DNA of 64,000 nt from Micrasema longulum (taxonomy: Eukaryota > Arthropoda > Insecta > Trichoptera > Brachycentridae), in the NCBI GenBank assembly GCA_022494885.1, contig JAGVSM010001370.1, positions 434,001-498,000 of the forward strand, read 5' to 3'. Both the position numbers and the translations under genes were made by a program. This document shows, one piece after another, positions 45,245 through 56,410 of the stretch. The number at the start of each line of letters is the position of its first letter. Position 1 is the first letter of the stretch. The notes beneath the pieces are model-generated. The model made no database searches, was not told the origin of the DNA, and saw only the letters and a program-made list of their open reading frames with translations.

Positions 45245-46875
45245 ATCAAGCAAGTTATCATAAACTTAAACGCATTTAAACAAATATAGTTTTTTGAGTA
45301 GATAAATGTTTTTTGAAAAGATAAACAAATTAAAATATTTACTATCTCTTTGACATAAATCGGAAAAGTTCAATTTTGTTTAAAAACAAAAGGGTTTCTC
45401 GGAGCGACCTTGTTACTCTGAGGGGTTTCTAGGTGTATTTATCAAGGTGAAAGCCTTATAGGCATTTACTAATACATAATATCGAATCTAATAATCGTCT
45501 CATCCATAAGACCCTTCTAACAATAAGTAAGAAAGTTTGTAAGGATACTGAGTAGGTACACAGGAGATAACACTCTAATGCACTCTCAAATAATGTCGTA
45601 AAAGTCGTTAACGTTAATTTGCCTTCACATGCCATCCATTGGGATTGCCAATCATCGTAAATGTAAAAAAGAAAACTCGCAGCCATTGGAGTTTAACCAC
45701 TACTTATCTTACAAATTTACTGTTACTTTATATCTAACTTGACTTCTAGAATCTTCTGGCTCGATTTTCATCCAGTTCTTGGGGCATCTTTATGATCTAG
45801 CTGTTCTAACGCGTAAAGTTACCGTGAAAGTTCAAAACTTAGTGGAAGATTTTCCGATTTCCCAAGTAATCACTGCATATTTTAGTTTGGTTTTAAACTT
45901 TCAACCGAGACTTTTGCACTCCACAAATGAGTACAGAACTTAATTTTCACGGTGCAAATTGCGGAGAGAATTTATTCTACTTTAATGAAAATTTTCTGTT
46001 TCAACCTAATCGAAATTAGTAAATAATGAAAAGTAAAAGTATATTCTAAGAAATTATGTTTAGCTAATACGATACTTTAAAATATCCTATTCTCTCGCAA
46101 AATATTATTTACAAAACACATTTTATGGTATAAATTTTCAAAACTTCGGTGTTAAACATAAATAAATGATGATTAAAGTTTTTTTACAAAAATCTCAATT
46201 ACTATCTCACATCTTAATTTCAATAATTACCTCAATTTTAAGTACCCATTTTTAAGGTTTCCATTTAGAATCAAAGATATTAAATAACTACAAATAGAAG
46301 ACTTTTTTAAATAACACAATAAATAATAGTAATAATATACATACGGAAACGATCAAATTATTTTATTTTTTTTATTCAGAAAACATACAGAACGGTTACA
46401 TAGTTTTATATTTTACACAGTTAGACTAAACTCTAATGAACCGGTGAAGTTTCCATATTTTATTTTGAATTATCAAAATCATCTAAGGTTATCAAAGAAC
46501 TATTTTTTAATACAAGACAAGTACAGAAAGAGAAAGAAAAAAAACATAAAAGGAAGCTGTTTATAAATTAAAATCAAAGTAAAATATTTTTTTTTAAAGG
46601 TTTTAGTTAGTATTTACAATTGGAAATAATATTAAAAATGAAGAAAAAAAAATCATAAATATAAATGAAGGCGTACAAAGGTTATAAATTTCATATCGTT
46701 CGTTGTTATCTTAGACAGCTATATCAAGACTTCTAATTTCTCATACAAATACAATAATTATTTATCATACAGACAGTTAACAGTAATTTTCCAATAAAGA
46801 TTAATAATTTATGCTGTTATGGTCAAATATGACATGGAATTAGTAATTTAAAAGAACCGCGCTCATATTAGTATT
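45245..46875. other. No gene recognised
   Basis: AT-rich; the frame at 45456-45686 (minus) is not of a known family. A T-rich start at 46360-46400 might be the reverse tail of a retroelement. Confidence 0.35.
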
Positions 46876-46879
46876 TTTT

Positions 46880-47690
46880 TTCTTTCGAAGGTTGGTAGGA
46901 CTGTCATTGGCATACGTGTCAATTTTGCTTAGCGCGATCAGTAAGGTGTGTGTGGCAGCTATATAAACGAGTCGATCTTTTGTATGTTTTGCGAAATTCG
47001 TTTAATTTTCTTCAAAAAGATCAACGCACACCTGTCGCTGAAGAAATAACTTCAATGGAAAATACCGCCGTTCAGCGCACCATTACGGGTGGATGAGACG
47101 TGGGTATATGAATATGACGTGGAAACAAGACGACAATCTTCGGAGTGGCGCTTGCCAACTGAGCCAAAACCTCAAAAAACCACGGCAAAGTCCCTCAAAA
47201 ATCAAGGATGTTGACGGTTTTTTTTTCGATTATCGTTGTGTTGCGCAATCGGAATTCTTTGACCAACGGTCAATAAGGCATACTATTGAAGCATTTGAGG
47301 GAAAATATTTGTTGAAAAGGGCTAGATTTATGAAAATATAACCAATAATTTTTGGATCACGATAATGCACCGTCTCACACATTTCTCCTAGTACGCAATT
47401 ATTTGGCCAAAAACAAAATAAAAGTCGTTTCTCGTGCACCAATTCCACCTGATTTGGCTCCGTCTGAGTTTTTCCTGTTCCTTCAATTTAAATCATATCT
47501 TTGCGGAAAGCATTTTGACTCAATTGAGGTTATAAAAGAAAATTTGGATAAAACATTGGCACATGTGTATTGCCTCTAATGATGTTTACTTTGAAGGGAA
47601 CAAAATCAATATTGATGAATAATTTAGCCTAGTATTCTTTTTTTTACAAATTCCGGGTCACATTCAAACATGTTATAAAATCCAGGATAA
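46880..47690 (+). mobile_element. Mariner-like transposon remnant with decayed transposase
   Basis: An upstream mariner-type leader (gaaggttggtaggactgtca) is followed by a deletion that removes most of the helix-turn-helix region. The DDE domain starts with VDETWVYEYDVETRRQSSEW (first Asp kept) and continues with frameshifts through SKIK and FFDYRCVAQSEFFDQ. Then come DHDNAPSHTFLLVRNYLAKN (second Asp kept) and PPDLAPSEFFLFLQFKSYL. The third catalytic position, normally Asp in mariners (DD34D), is Glu here with the 34-residue spacing preserved. The end GTKSILMN is near 47620. No matching terminal inverted repeats were found. Confidence 0.8.
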
Positions 47691-47779
47691 ATAATTTATG
47701 TACGTTTCATGTCTTTTTGAAACATAATGTAATCCTGAATTATTTAATTATAAAGTGCCTTATTATTATAAATATAATA

Positions 47780-47900
47780 ATCAAATGGTCAACACGTGTG
47801 CTTTCCAAAAGATCTTGAGTTCAATTCCTGCCATGGTTAAAATAAAAAAATTAAAATGGTGTTTTTACACTTACTATTGCTGTAGAACTAAATATTTTCC
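47780..47900 (+). mobile_element. SINE1 fragment
   Basis: Head remnant tcaaatggtcaacacgtgtg, B box gagttcaattcctgccatgg and the beginning of the body. Truncated. Confidence 0.55.
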
Positions 47901-48129
47901 CTATTTTTAAACATTTTTTTTAATTTTGGCAATCCATCCCCATAATAAAAAAAATATCGAGAAATGCTACAGTTGCACTACTACGCACTACCAATGCAGT
48001 GCCTTATACATCATTAAGTGCCAAATTGGACTAACGAATTAATTGTATAATTAATAAAATAATTTTTAAGAAAATAGATCTTTCCAATTATTATTCAATC
48101 TTTTTAATTTGTATACTTCTATTTTTCAG

Positions 48130-48181
48130 AAAAACAAAGACCTGATGTCGGATCTTTTAGCCAACTGCAAAATAAAAAATG
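48130..48181 (+). CDS. Epac: Epac, next exon: helix after the cyclic-nucleotide-binding domain
   Basis: This 52-bp exon lies between an acceptor (acttctatttttcag) and a consensus donor, G|GTAAGT. Read in phase 0 after the 36408-36563 exon it gives KNKDLMSDLLANCKIKN plus the first base of a Gly codon. The join LVWE|KNKDLMSDLLA matches the Epac2 stretch LWEKYRQYMAGLL, the C-terminal lid helix that leads to the DEP domain. A 17-codon exon would not be callable alone; the case rests on correct phase, good splice sites and the match across the junction. It ends in phase 1. The DEP, second CNB, REM, RA and CDC25-type GEF regions must lie beyond the window, since I found no exon for them in the remaining 15.8 kb. 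Confidence 0.8.
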
Positions 48182-48975
48182 GTAAGTACTTGTTAGCATT
48201 ATATGTATTTTTATAACATTGATTTGGAAAGCTAAAATTTTCGGTGAATTAATTTCCTGATGAAAACGATTAATTAAAATACAACGGTTAATGTATGTAC
48301 TTACTTTATACGTAATTTAAAGTATTTTTGCATTAGTTCAGTAAATATTCAGTTAAATTAATGCATCAACATATAAGGCATTACATACGATGATTATAAA
48401 AATTAAATATATTTGATTGTGGATTTCCTTTAAGACAATGTCGAAAAATCATCCAGAAAATCAAAATCAAAATCATCCAAAATCATCTTCTTTTTAAACG
48501 CACATCATTTTTGTTTTTTTTTTGTTAAACCTACATTAATGCAATCATATTTATAGGAAAATCATTAAAATCAGATTACCTATAGCGACTTTAGAACATC
48601 TTTGTTTGATATTATTTTCAGTTAAATTTCTTAAGCTTTCATAAAACGGCGTTTATTACCCAAAAAATATAACAATAAATTTAACTTACAATAAAATATA
48701 ACAATAAATTTAACTTACAATACAATAACAAATCATTTAATAGCAAATTTCAAGATTAAATGTAAAAAAAATAAACATATTATAATAAATCATGGTATTA
48801 TGTTACACTTAAAATTTAAGTTAAATTGAAGTATCTTATTGTTAATATTATGTCCGTGTCTAGGTGAATATGAACAAAGTTCTTTATGTGAAATTGAACC
48901 AGAACCCTAGACGAGTGTTATAGACTCGATAACTACTCTCAGGTAAAAATCCTGTAAAAAGAAATCTATTGAAGT
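48182..48975. other. Start of next Epac intron, nothing recognised
   Basis: Begins with the GTAAGT donor. AT-rich, with a short direct duplication near 48660-48730 (aaaatataacaataaattta, acttacaata occurring twice). Confidence 0.5.
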
Positions 48976-48979
48976 TGAG

Positions 48980-49175
48980 TCCGCCTTATATTGTAGTGGT
49001 TGACGAGTTCACCTACCATGTTTGAGGTCGCGGGTTCGATTCGTGCAGAAAAAATATTAGTTTCAAATGTGGTGCTGCACCGTAATACATCATTATTCCT
49101 AGCACCTGAAGCTAATTATTTGGCTTTTTATGACGCGTTTAATAAATCGTGACCCCAGTCATGGTAAAATTTATG
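48980..49175 (+). mobile_element. SINE1 copy, forward, truncated
   Basis: Head gagtccgccttatattgtag, tggttgacgagttcacctac, B box ggtcgcgggttcgattcgtg, and a shortened body with cctagcacctgaagc. The 3' end is lost. Confidence 0.65.
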
Positions 49176-49179
49176 GATC

Positions 49180-52100
49180 GTGCTTACTTAGTTTTTAATA
49201 TTTTTTGGTTTATTCGTCAAACATAGCCGGATCGTAGAGAGGGAGTCAAATCCCCCATAGATCAGTTTTAATTTCATAACTCGAGTATTATTAGATCTGT
49301 TAACTGCATGTTTATATAATCTTGAAATAAACTGAAAAAAACATTTTCCTTTTTTTTTTTTTTTTCTAATCTTTTAATATTTTCAAAAAAAACTCACAAA
49401 TAATACAACGTCGATTTCTCCCTATTTACATAACGAATCGGCGAGCTAATAAAAATGAATATAATACACGAATAAGTAAAAAATTAAACGCGCTAAAATG
49501 AATACATTGTTGCGCGATCAACAACACATCCAACTTTTTACTCTCGTGCCGCTATTACACAAGCAGGCGTTGGGGTCATGTGTAATTTTTGGATGCCTAA
49601 TGAGGAAAAGTTTAGGGAATATACTCGTTTTTTATTGCAAAAATAAAATCAAGTGATACTTTATTTAACAAATTGTGCATTGAAGTGCTGCTCTTTTTTT
49701 TTTCTATTATTAATTACAATGAACTTTCTCCAAGTACTTTCACTAACAAAATTGAATATACTAGTGTAAATAATAAAATATGTCCAAAATTAGAACCAAT
49801 TAAATCAGATTTAGGGTCAGTTGCATCACAAAAAGGCAAGTAAAAAAAATAATCTAATTAATTGTTGTGTTTAAATCAAAATGGGCGAATGAGTAATTTT
49901 AGCATACTTTTTTACCTAATCCATTCTGTTCATTTTGACGAAAGCGCAAAAATTATTTAACTATTTTTTTTTTAAAACATAACTTCTTATGGTATAACAA
50001 GCCCTTTGTTGACATAATGATTAACTGCGGATAAGCAGATAGATAATAATAGTTTTATAACGCTACGTAAAATGTTTCATTGAAAAGCTATGGTATCGGT
50101 AGCTTACATAGCTTTGATCGTCTCGTTAATTTGCTTCACAATTAGAGGCATGTATTGAGGATATATAATACTATGTACCTGTACTATACATACCTACACT
50201 TTATTCAGCTAACAAGGTAAACATAGTTATCATCCTTGTATCCATACATTGCATCAACCTTTGTTTGCAGCCAGGTGATTGATTAGTAATTTGATTTACC
50301 GCAAACCAGATTCATTATTATCGAATTAGCAAAACCAATGTGGGAATCAGCCTATAAGTCATAAAGCGTTAATCAAAATCGGTCAATCAATTAACTCTAC
50401 GTATTAAATAAATAAACATCTAAGACCATTGACAATGTTCATTTTTTTCATGAAGCTTTGAACTATGAAAGAAAAATTGTATAAGAAAATAAGTTATTTA
50501 ATGAAAAAATGGTTTAATCCATTTTCTAACACAAATAGCAGAAAATCCACCTTAAATTTAAATTTTTGTATTTCGGTTAGTCATAAAAACAGCAATAATT
50601 TATTTTTTTTGGTAAAAAAAAGTTTTATAAATGAATGTTTATAAACCATAAAATAATAAATTATCCTAGACCTGCATGTCCCATTTCCAAAAGTTATTAA
50701 TCTTTCTTAAAATAGATACCTATAAATCTACTCTTGTGAACTACTTATGATTATATCATAATATTATTTAACCAATTATTCATTCGATTAATCCTTATCT
50801 TCGATGTTCTTAGTTACTTTAGAGTAGTTCGGATATTAGTTTTGATCCAATTTACACTCGAATCAAACAGACTTCGTTATAATTGTTCATTTGCATAAGT
50901 GAATCACGTGGAGGCCATACTACTCGTACCTATAGCTAGACTAGACTCGATGAATAATCCACTCAAATAGACTGGCCGTGGTCGAGTGAGTGAACAACTT
51001 CAGTCAAAGGGCTTTTATAATGAAGGTTAATGCTAAGGACACAAATTTGCGTGTTAACAAGATTGTTAGTACTCTTATAAGGATTTAACTGGTATTCTGT
51101 TTTGTAAATTCTGTTAATCTTTTTCTTGTCTCCAGTCTTATAAAGAATACCGTTCTGTTTAAGAAACAGATAGAACCATTGGAGAGATTACAGTTGGAAG
51201 ATACGGGAGGTGAAGAATACCTTTTACGAAGACGGTATAGTTGAAGATAAAGTCTTCCAAGCGATTACGAAGGTGCACTATCTATCCTGTACGTTCATCA
51301 ACAGCTATCGAGGGCACTCTTACCTTACGGTAAAAATATCTACGCAATAGCATTAACAAAAACGATATTCGAGCTAGCACTTTTTACTATAGTGAAAATT
51401 TATTGGAAATTTTGATTCATTTGAAATGGCTGCTTTTTATCAAAGATGCGTATTTAAAATATGAGAACGAAACAATTCAATTTTAATTTGACATTGAGCG
51501 CGGAGAAAAGTTTGACAGTTAAAACAGAGGTGACAGCACCATCTAGCGGTTAAGATTTAAAAGATCGAGGTAATTGCAGCGCATGCGTCAGCAAAACATT
51601 TGTACGTAGTTACGCAGAAAGCAGCCAGCCATAGAAAAGTGAAACTGAGATAATAGCACCTTTGTGAAAATAGTGAATAATCAAATCAACAGTGAGAGTG
51701 TTTTTGACTTTGACAAATAATAAACAATAAATACATTCGTTTTTTTATACATTATAAACAAGAAACTTACTGTGTATTTGACCGGTTTTAATGATTTTTA
51801 AAGTACAAAAAGATTTTTCTAATGCTGTAGGTGTTTTCCGCAAATTAAGAAATGCCGTTTTTGTGATCGACACTATTTTCAGAAGGTGATTATTACAGTT
51901 TTTTGTGTGAAGGCGGTCTTGTTTTTTTTTGCAGAACATGGAATTGAACCTTACTACACCCGATTACACCAACAGCTCTTTTCTTTATTGTGGACTGGCA
52001 GCTTTTTGCATAACTACGTTCATTTGACTTTTGAGATAACACAATGAGTATGCGCCGTAAAGTACAATGGCAAAACTTTGAAGGGAATGTTTCTACTATC

Positions 52101-52745
52101 AGAAATAAATATTTCTATTATTATTCAAATCCACAGGAAAGTGGTGCAGGAAGGAGAAAAAAGCCAGAAACATGTTAAAGGCTGTCCCATCCTGGTCCAT
52201 CTTCCGTGGTTGAGTTTGTGAGCGACAATTGACTCCGGTGTGGTTGACACCACGAGCCCAGCTACCTCATTGATTGATTAAAATCAGTCCACTTATATCT
52301 CAACATTAAAACCACGATCATGTTCCACTTTTAACAGCTTTTTTAACCATAAAGATATCTATCAGACAGGATTACAATTACTTAAAAATAGTGTATTGAA
52401 AACTTTTGAATAAGACTCCCGTTGATCCCTTTTTCTCTTACATCACTTCAAATTACATGCATTAATATTATTATTAAAAATCAAATTAATAAATTAATAA
52501 AATAGCTTTAATGAAATTTTATCGACTTCTTTTGGTTTAAAATCTTCCCTTATATTTGCTCTTTCAAATTTTAAAGTTTACTTGCTATACTTGTTATTCT
52601 TTCTTTTTTCTCTGCTGCATTGGCATGTTTTTATACTTTTAAACTACTTTTAATTGATTATATTATATGTGTATATAAAATAAATATATTGCTGCTCTTA
52701 CTATAATGTGTCATTAATTTTGAAGATGTTTTTTAAATTGACTTA
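49180..52745. other. Long stretch without recognised gene
   Basis: Mostly AT-rich. Two segments look more balanced: 51139-51260, open as LIKNTVLFKKQIEPLERLQL, EDTGGEEYLLRRRYS after an acceptor-like ctccag, and 52042-52300, where MSMRRKVQWQNFEGNVS begins a 43-codon frame. Neither fits Epac or continues the phase 1 frame left at 48181, and I cannot assign them. No SINE, family A or RT fragment was seen. Confidence 0.4.
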
Positions 52746-53299
52746 AACTTATTGTCTTATATTTCTCTTAAAGATTTTCCTCGTCGTTTCTTTGAATCCC
52801 TTAAAATATGTATGTGTATATTTATGTTTTTTTTATTTTTATTAATGTTATTACTATTATATTTTATTTTTACATCTGAGCATGTTTTTCATTCTTTATT
52901 TCAATTCTTAACTTTTAATTACTCTTACAAATTTTCTTCATTTTTAATATTATTTCCATTTGTAAATACTCACTACAAACTACTAACTTTAAAATATCTT
53001 TTTTTACTTAAATTAGACTGGCCCAGTAGCTCAATCACAAATAATCATCGACGTGCTTAAAAACATGCTAAGCATTTGAGCGATCACAAGGAACGATAAT
53101 GAACATGCTTAATTTATCGCAGTCATAAGTCAACGCGTGTGTAATCTCTAAGTCAACGCTCGTGTCGGTTTGTATTTTGTTTTCCTCGTAAATAAATTCA
53201 GTTTATTGGTGAAAAATCGGCGTTTACTATGAAAAATAAAACAATGTATTCCATTTGCAAAAAAGTAAGGAGTTTCTAATTTTTATTTTTTTTATTTTT

Positions 53300-53615
53300 T
53301 TTATTTATATATACGCCCAATGGGCATTTTTAAGGACATATTTATAAATGAATGATAATATTTTATCGTTCAGTAAGTAGTCGTATATGATTGGATTTTC
53401 CAGACGAACAAATCTCATAATCTTGCACTTACTTAAATTGAGATGTAGATTATTGGATGAGCACCAAGTGCTAAAAAACAGTAAATCAGATTGTAACAGT
53501 AAACAATCGGAAGGGCTTTCAAGCTGTTTTTATATTATTGATGAATAGATTGAATAACAAAGGAGCCAGATGAGCACCCTGTGGTACACCCGAAGAATAA
53601 TCTAAAACAAAAAAG
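53300..53615 (-). pseudogene. Non-LTR reverse transcriptase core fragment lacking the YADD box
   Basis: The minus strand reads DYSSGVPQGAHLAPLLFNLF, INNIKTA, the palm motif before the catalytic strand. After a frame change it reads DCLLLQSDLLFFSTWCSSNN and LHLNLSKCKIMRFVRLENP. The FADD-containing stretch expected between NI and DCLLLQ is deleted. T-rich sequence and cgcccaatgggc at the low-coordinate end mark a 3' terminus also seen at 29620-29790. Confidence 0.75.
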
Positions 53616-53619
53616 TGAA

Positions 53620-54575
53620 AATTAATTAACAATTACTATGGCGACTGCTTTTCTTGACATTCGGCTTGCCAACTGCCGGCTAAATGCAACGAATAGCATG
53701 ATAAATAATAAATAAATAAGTTGAAAAAACATTTTTGGAATATTTTTCATATTTACACCGGTGAAATTCAAATATGTGATTGCGCAGCAGGATTATACGT
53801 CGCGAAACGTAAATATTTTGACATTTAATATTAGGTGTTCACGGATGTTCCATTGTGATCGCGAAAACGATAAACAACTATGGTGAGAAATTGTTATCAC
53901 GTCGCTTATTAGCACGTCGATAGTTATTTGTAATTGAGCCACAGGATCGTTATGAATTCAGAATAATGGTCGCGAACCTCTGTTAGAAGCGGCAAAGGAC
54001 GAATATTGAATTGCATATAATCAGTAATATTGGATTGTATATAATCAGTAATATTGCTCAATGATGTTTTTTCTTTTACGTCGGTTGTTATTAAATCGGT
54101 TCTGAAATTAGCATGGTTTAATTTCTTAAAAGAGTTTTCCATTTAAATACACCCTCGTTTTGTTCAATTGTTTTTTAACGTTTCTTGAACGGCAGCCGTT
54201 ACCAATAGACAACTTGAAATAGAATTTACGTCATTTGTGAATAAACAAAGATATAACCATTCCATTTTTAGCCCAGTGTCGTTCTTCATTTACTCAAATG
54301 GAGAGACATTTAAGTAGATAGAGTTCGCTTAATTACCTCCTTTAGAAGCGATTCATCCGTGACGCCAGAACCTTAAATAATCACAATAAAATACATTTAT
54401 AATGTCAATATTGTAACAATTTCTCCCAGCTTATCTTCTTAACATTCTGCCAAAGCATTATTTCGACTGAGAAGCTTTGATAAATTCGTTTGTGTTTTAC
54501 TGGACCAGGTCGTCGTAGGGCGATAATGTTGATTATATTAATTTTATCACAATGTATTGTCAATATTATTTCATT
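53620..54575. other. No gene recognised
   Basis: AT-rich with no family assigned; a short internal duplication lies at 54005-54060 (tatataatcagtaatattg appears in two near copies). Confidence 0.4.
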
Positions 54576-54579
54576 ATTT

Positions 54580-54845
54580 CGCCACCGTGTGGTTAAATGG
54601 TCAGCGTGTTTGCTTACCGTGTAAGAGGCCTCCGGTTCGATTCCTAACATGGTTGACATGAAATAATAATTTTAAAAGGTCTTTTCGAACCAGAATATTT
54701 CTTGTTCTGAACTGGCACCTAAAACGTAACACTGATCATCTTACCTTCATGTAACAAAAATGATCAATACACGCTCTAGCTAATGTACCAAGGCCACGCC
54801 CTGTGCGCCACTAGGTGCGAAAAGGGGAAGATGACGATGATTAAT
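54580..54845 (+). mobile_element. SINE1, nearly complete, forward
   Basis: Head cgccaccgtgtggttaaatg, gtcagcgtgtttgcttacc, B box ggcctccggttcgattccta. The body includes gaactggcacctaaaacgta, atcttaccttcatgtaacaa, gtgcgccactaggtgcgaaa and a gatgacgatgatt tail. Confidence 0.8.
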
Positions 54846-54879
54846 ATTTTACTATACGGCAACGATGATTTGTTAAAAA

Positions 54880-54985
54880 TCGAACGTATCTAGTAGCAAC
54901 TCGCGATATTTGACAACCTTTTTTGTCGATCGTCAAGCATACTAGTGGTAACGTCATGATCGTCAAATGTGGAGCATATGCGTGA
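54880..54985. repeat. Short tandem repeat, left part
   Basis: About 48-bp units containing agtggtaacgtcatgatcgt, caaatgt and gagcatat. Further units lie at 56313-56410, on the other side of a retroelement. Confidence 0.6.
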
Positions 54986-54997
54986 AGTTGATGTTTA

Positions 54998-55807
54998 CTT
55001 CATGAGTGAGAAGCCAGTTTGAGTATAACTCTACAATATGGACTCCTTACTACAACTGTCACCAAAATTCTCTTGAAAGAGTCCAAAAAAATTTGTTACG
55101 GTATATAAATTTTAAACTTAGAATCAGTCATGAATTTTTAAATTGCGATTTTTTACTGAAAACATTAAATACGTTAAACGATAGAAGAAATATAGACCTT
55201 TTAAATTGATTCATTATTGTAAATTCAATACGGGATTGCCCTGAACTATTATCTCTCATCAACTTCAGGGTGCCTGGAAGAATGACTTGACAGGTGCCAC
55301 CGTTTTGTAGCAACAATTCACGGACAGTGTATACTTGTAATGCCGTATGAAACAGACTTCATGAACTCGGCAATAGTTATTCCCACGTATCTGATATATT
55401 TAGTGTAGGGTATTGTTCCTATAAAACAAACCTTTTGAACTTTTTCAAAGATGGTGAATAGAAATTATATTTATTTATGCATGCATTTCATAATATATAC
55501 AGTTTTTTGTTCACTTTTCCTAGCTGTATGAAACAGTACTTATGATTTTCGTGTTGTATTACTGTAGATGTTTTATTATTTAATTTTGTTTTTTACATTT
55601 ATTCTTGAATTGTTTAAACTTTCTACTGAATATGCTGTATAATTTTTAGGTTAATTTTTTTTATGTGAATCTTGGATAATTTTTAGGTTAATTTTTTTTA
55701 TAAATCTTGGGTATAAGGAAATTTATGTTTTTAAAAAATATATATATTAAGCCAAATATGTAAGTATTATAAATTTTTGTAAAAGGCAGATTTGCGGTTT
55801 ATGTTAA
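54998..55807 (+). pseudogene. Non-LTR family G: RT C-terminal region and 3' UTR, copy 1
   Basis: Reads RSQFEYNSTIWTPYYNCHQN and SLERVQKNLLRYINFKL (the R..LEY.S.IW.P.Y..H...IE..QK.FLR...FKL pattern of Jockey-like RTs), then NDRRNIDLL, a stop, and after frameshifts a tail encoding RTVYTCNAV and NRLHELGNSYSHVSDIF. The 3' UTR ends gtttatgttaa at 55807, where a TTAA-flanked element is inserted. The rest of the tail (taaaataaaata) follows at 56303. A second copy is at 62607-63125 on the minus strand. Confidence 0.75.
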
Positions 55808-56298
55808 CACTTTGAATACCTGCCGAACATACATAGAATTTACTCTGTGCACGGCCCATTTTTGTGAAATTTCATGCTTTGTGAAGGGTTTTTTAAAAGT
55901 GTCATAATTTTGAAAATACTAGGTTAAATCAATTGAAACTTCTCATATTAATTTGAAATAAATTAATAAGTCATTTTTGTATGATAGTTTTGCCAAAATT
56001 GGCTTTTATGGAGAGCCACATTGCACATTGCAATGTTTGCACATATACAGGGTCTCTCTCTTTTTTTGTGCTTTGTATCCTGAAGCCGGGTAAACACGTG
56101 ATTATAATAACCACGCATTGTGTCCCGGTCTCGTGTTTTTTCGTGGTTTACCAGCAGCGAAAAAGTATTAATAAAGTAACTAGGTGTCAATAAAATGCAC
56201 TTTTGAGACAGCTGGTGAGTCACGTGAAAACACCGGACCGGGACATAACGCATGGATATATATATTCACGTGTTTACACGGCTCCGGGATACAAAGTG
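55808..56298. mobile_element. piggyBac-like non-autonomous element, 491 bp, TTAA target duplication
   Basis: The ends are CACTTTG at 55808 and CAAAGTG at 56298, with partial similarity inward (cactttgaataccngncg against cactttgtatcccggagccg). TTAA lies at 55804-55807 and again at 56299-56302. The other family G copy reads through this point without the insert (gtttatgttaataaaataaaa on its own strand), so the empty site is known. The right half (56071-56298) is itself a near-palindrome carrying the right end twice (gtatcctgaagccgggtaaa against its inverse). No coding frame. The TTAA duplication is the piggyBac hallmark; assignment to that superfamily is an inference. Confidence 0.75.
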
Positions 56299-56312
56299 TT
56301 AATAAAATAAAA

Positions 56313-56410
56313 TAATATCTGGTTGTAACGTCATGATCGTCAAATGTATAGCATAACTGTTTGCAACGTGATGATCGTCAAATGTTAAGCATATCTAATG
56401 GCAACATGTC
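56313..56410. repeat. Short tandem repeat, right part
   Basis: Two units: tggttgtaacgtcatgatcg, tcaaatgtatagcataac, and tttgcaacgtgatgatcgtc, aaatgttaagcatatct. They match the units at 54880-54985. Confidence 0.6.

Larger units (their letters stand above)
36564..48129 (+). other. Epac intron between the two recognised exons
   Basis: This 11,566-bp intron starts GTATGA and ends TTTTTCAG. It is packed with mobile DNA: an LTR split by family J, SINE1 copies, a Tc1/mariner-type element with intact ends, a GC-rich LTR, a 474-bp solo LTR on the opposite strand and a mariner remnant. No coding-quality sequence of the host gene lies between the two exons, and the frame is continuous across the splice. 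Confidence 0.75.

Noticed and set aside
51139..51250. Exon-like segment after ctccag (LIKNTVLFKKQIEPLERLQL)
   Set aside because: The required Epac phase gives an immediate stop, the sequence does not resemble Epac, and no known family was recognised.
52042..52310. Exon-like segment with a 43-codon frame starting MSMRRKVQWQNFEGN
   Set aside because: No domain recognised, no convincing donor, and the sequence after the stop also looks like decayed protein. Left unassigned.
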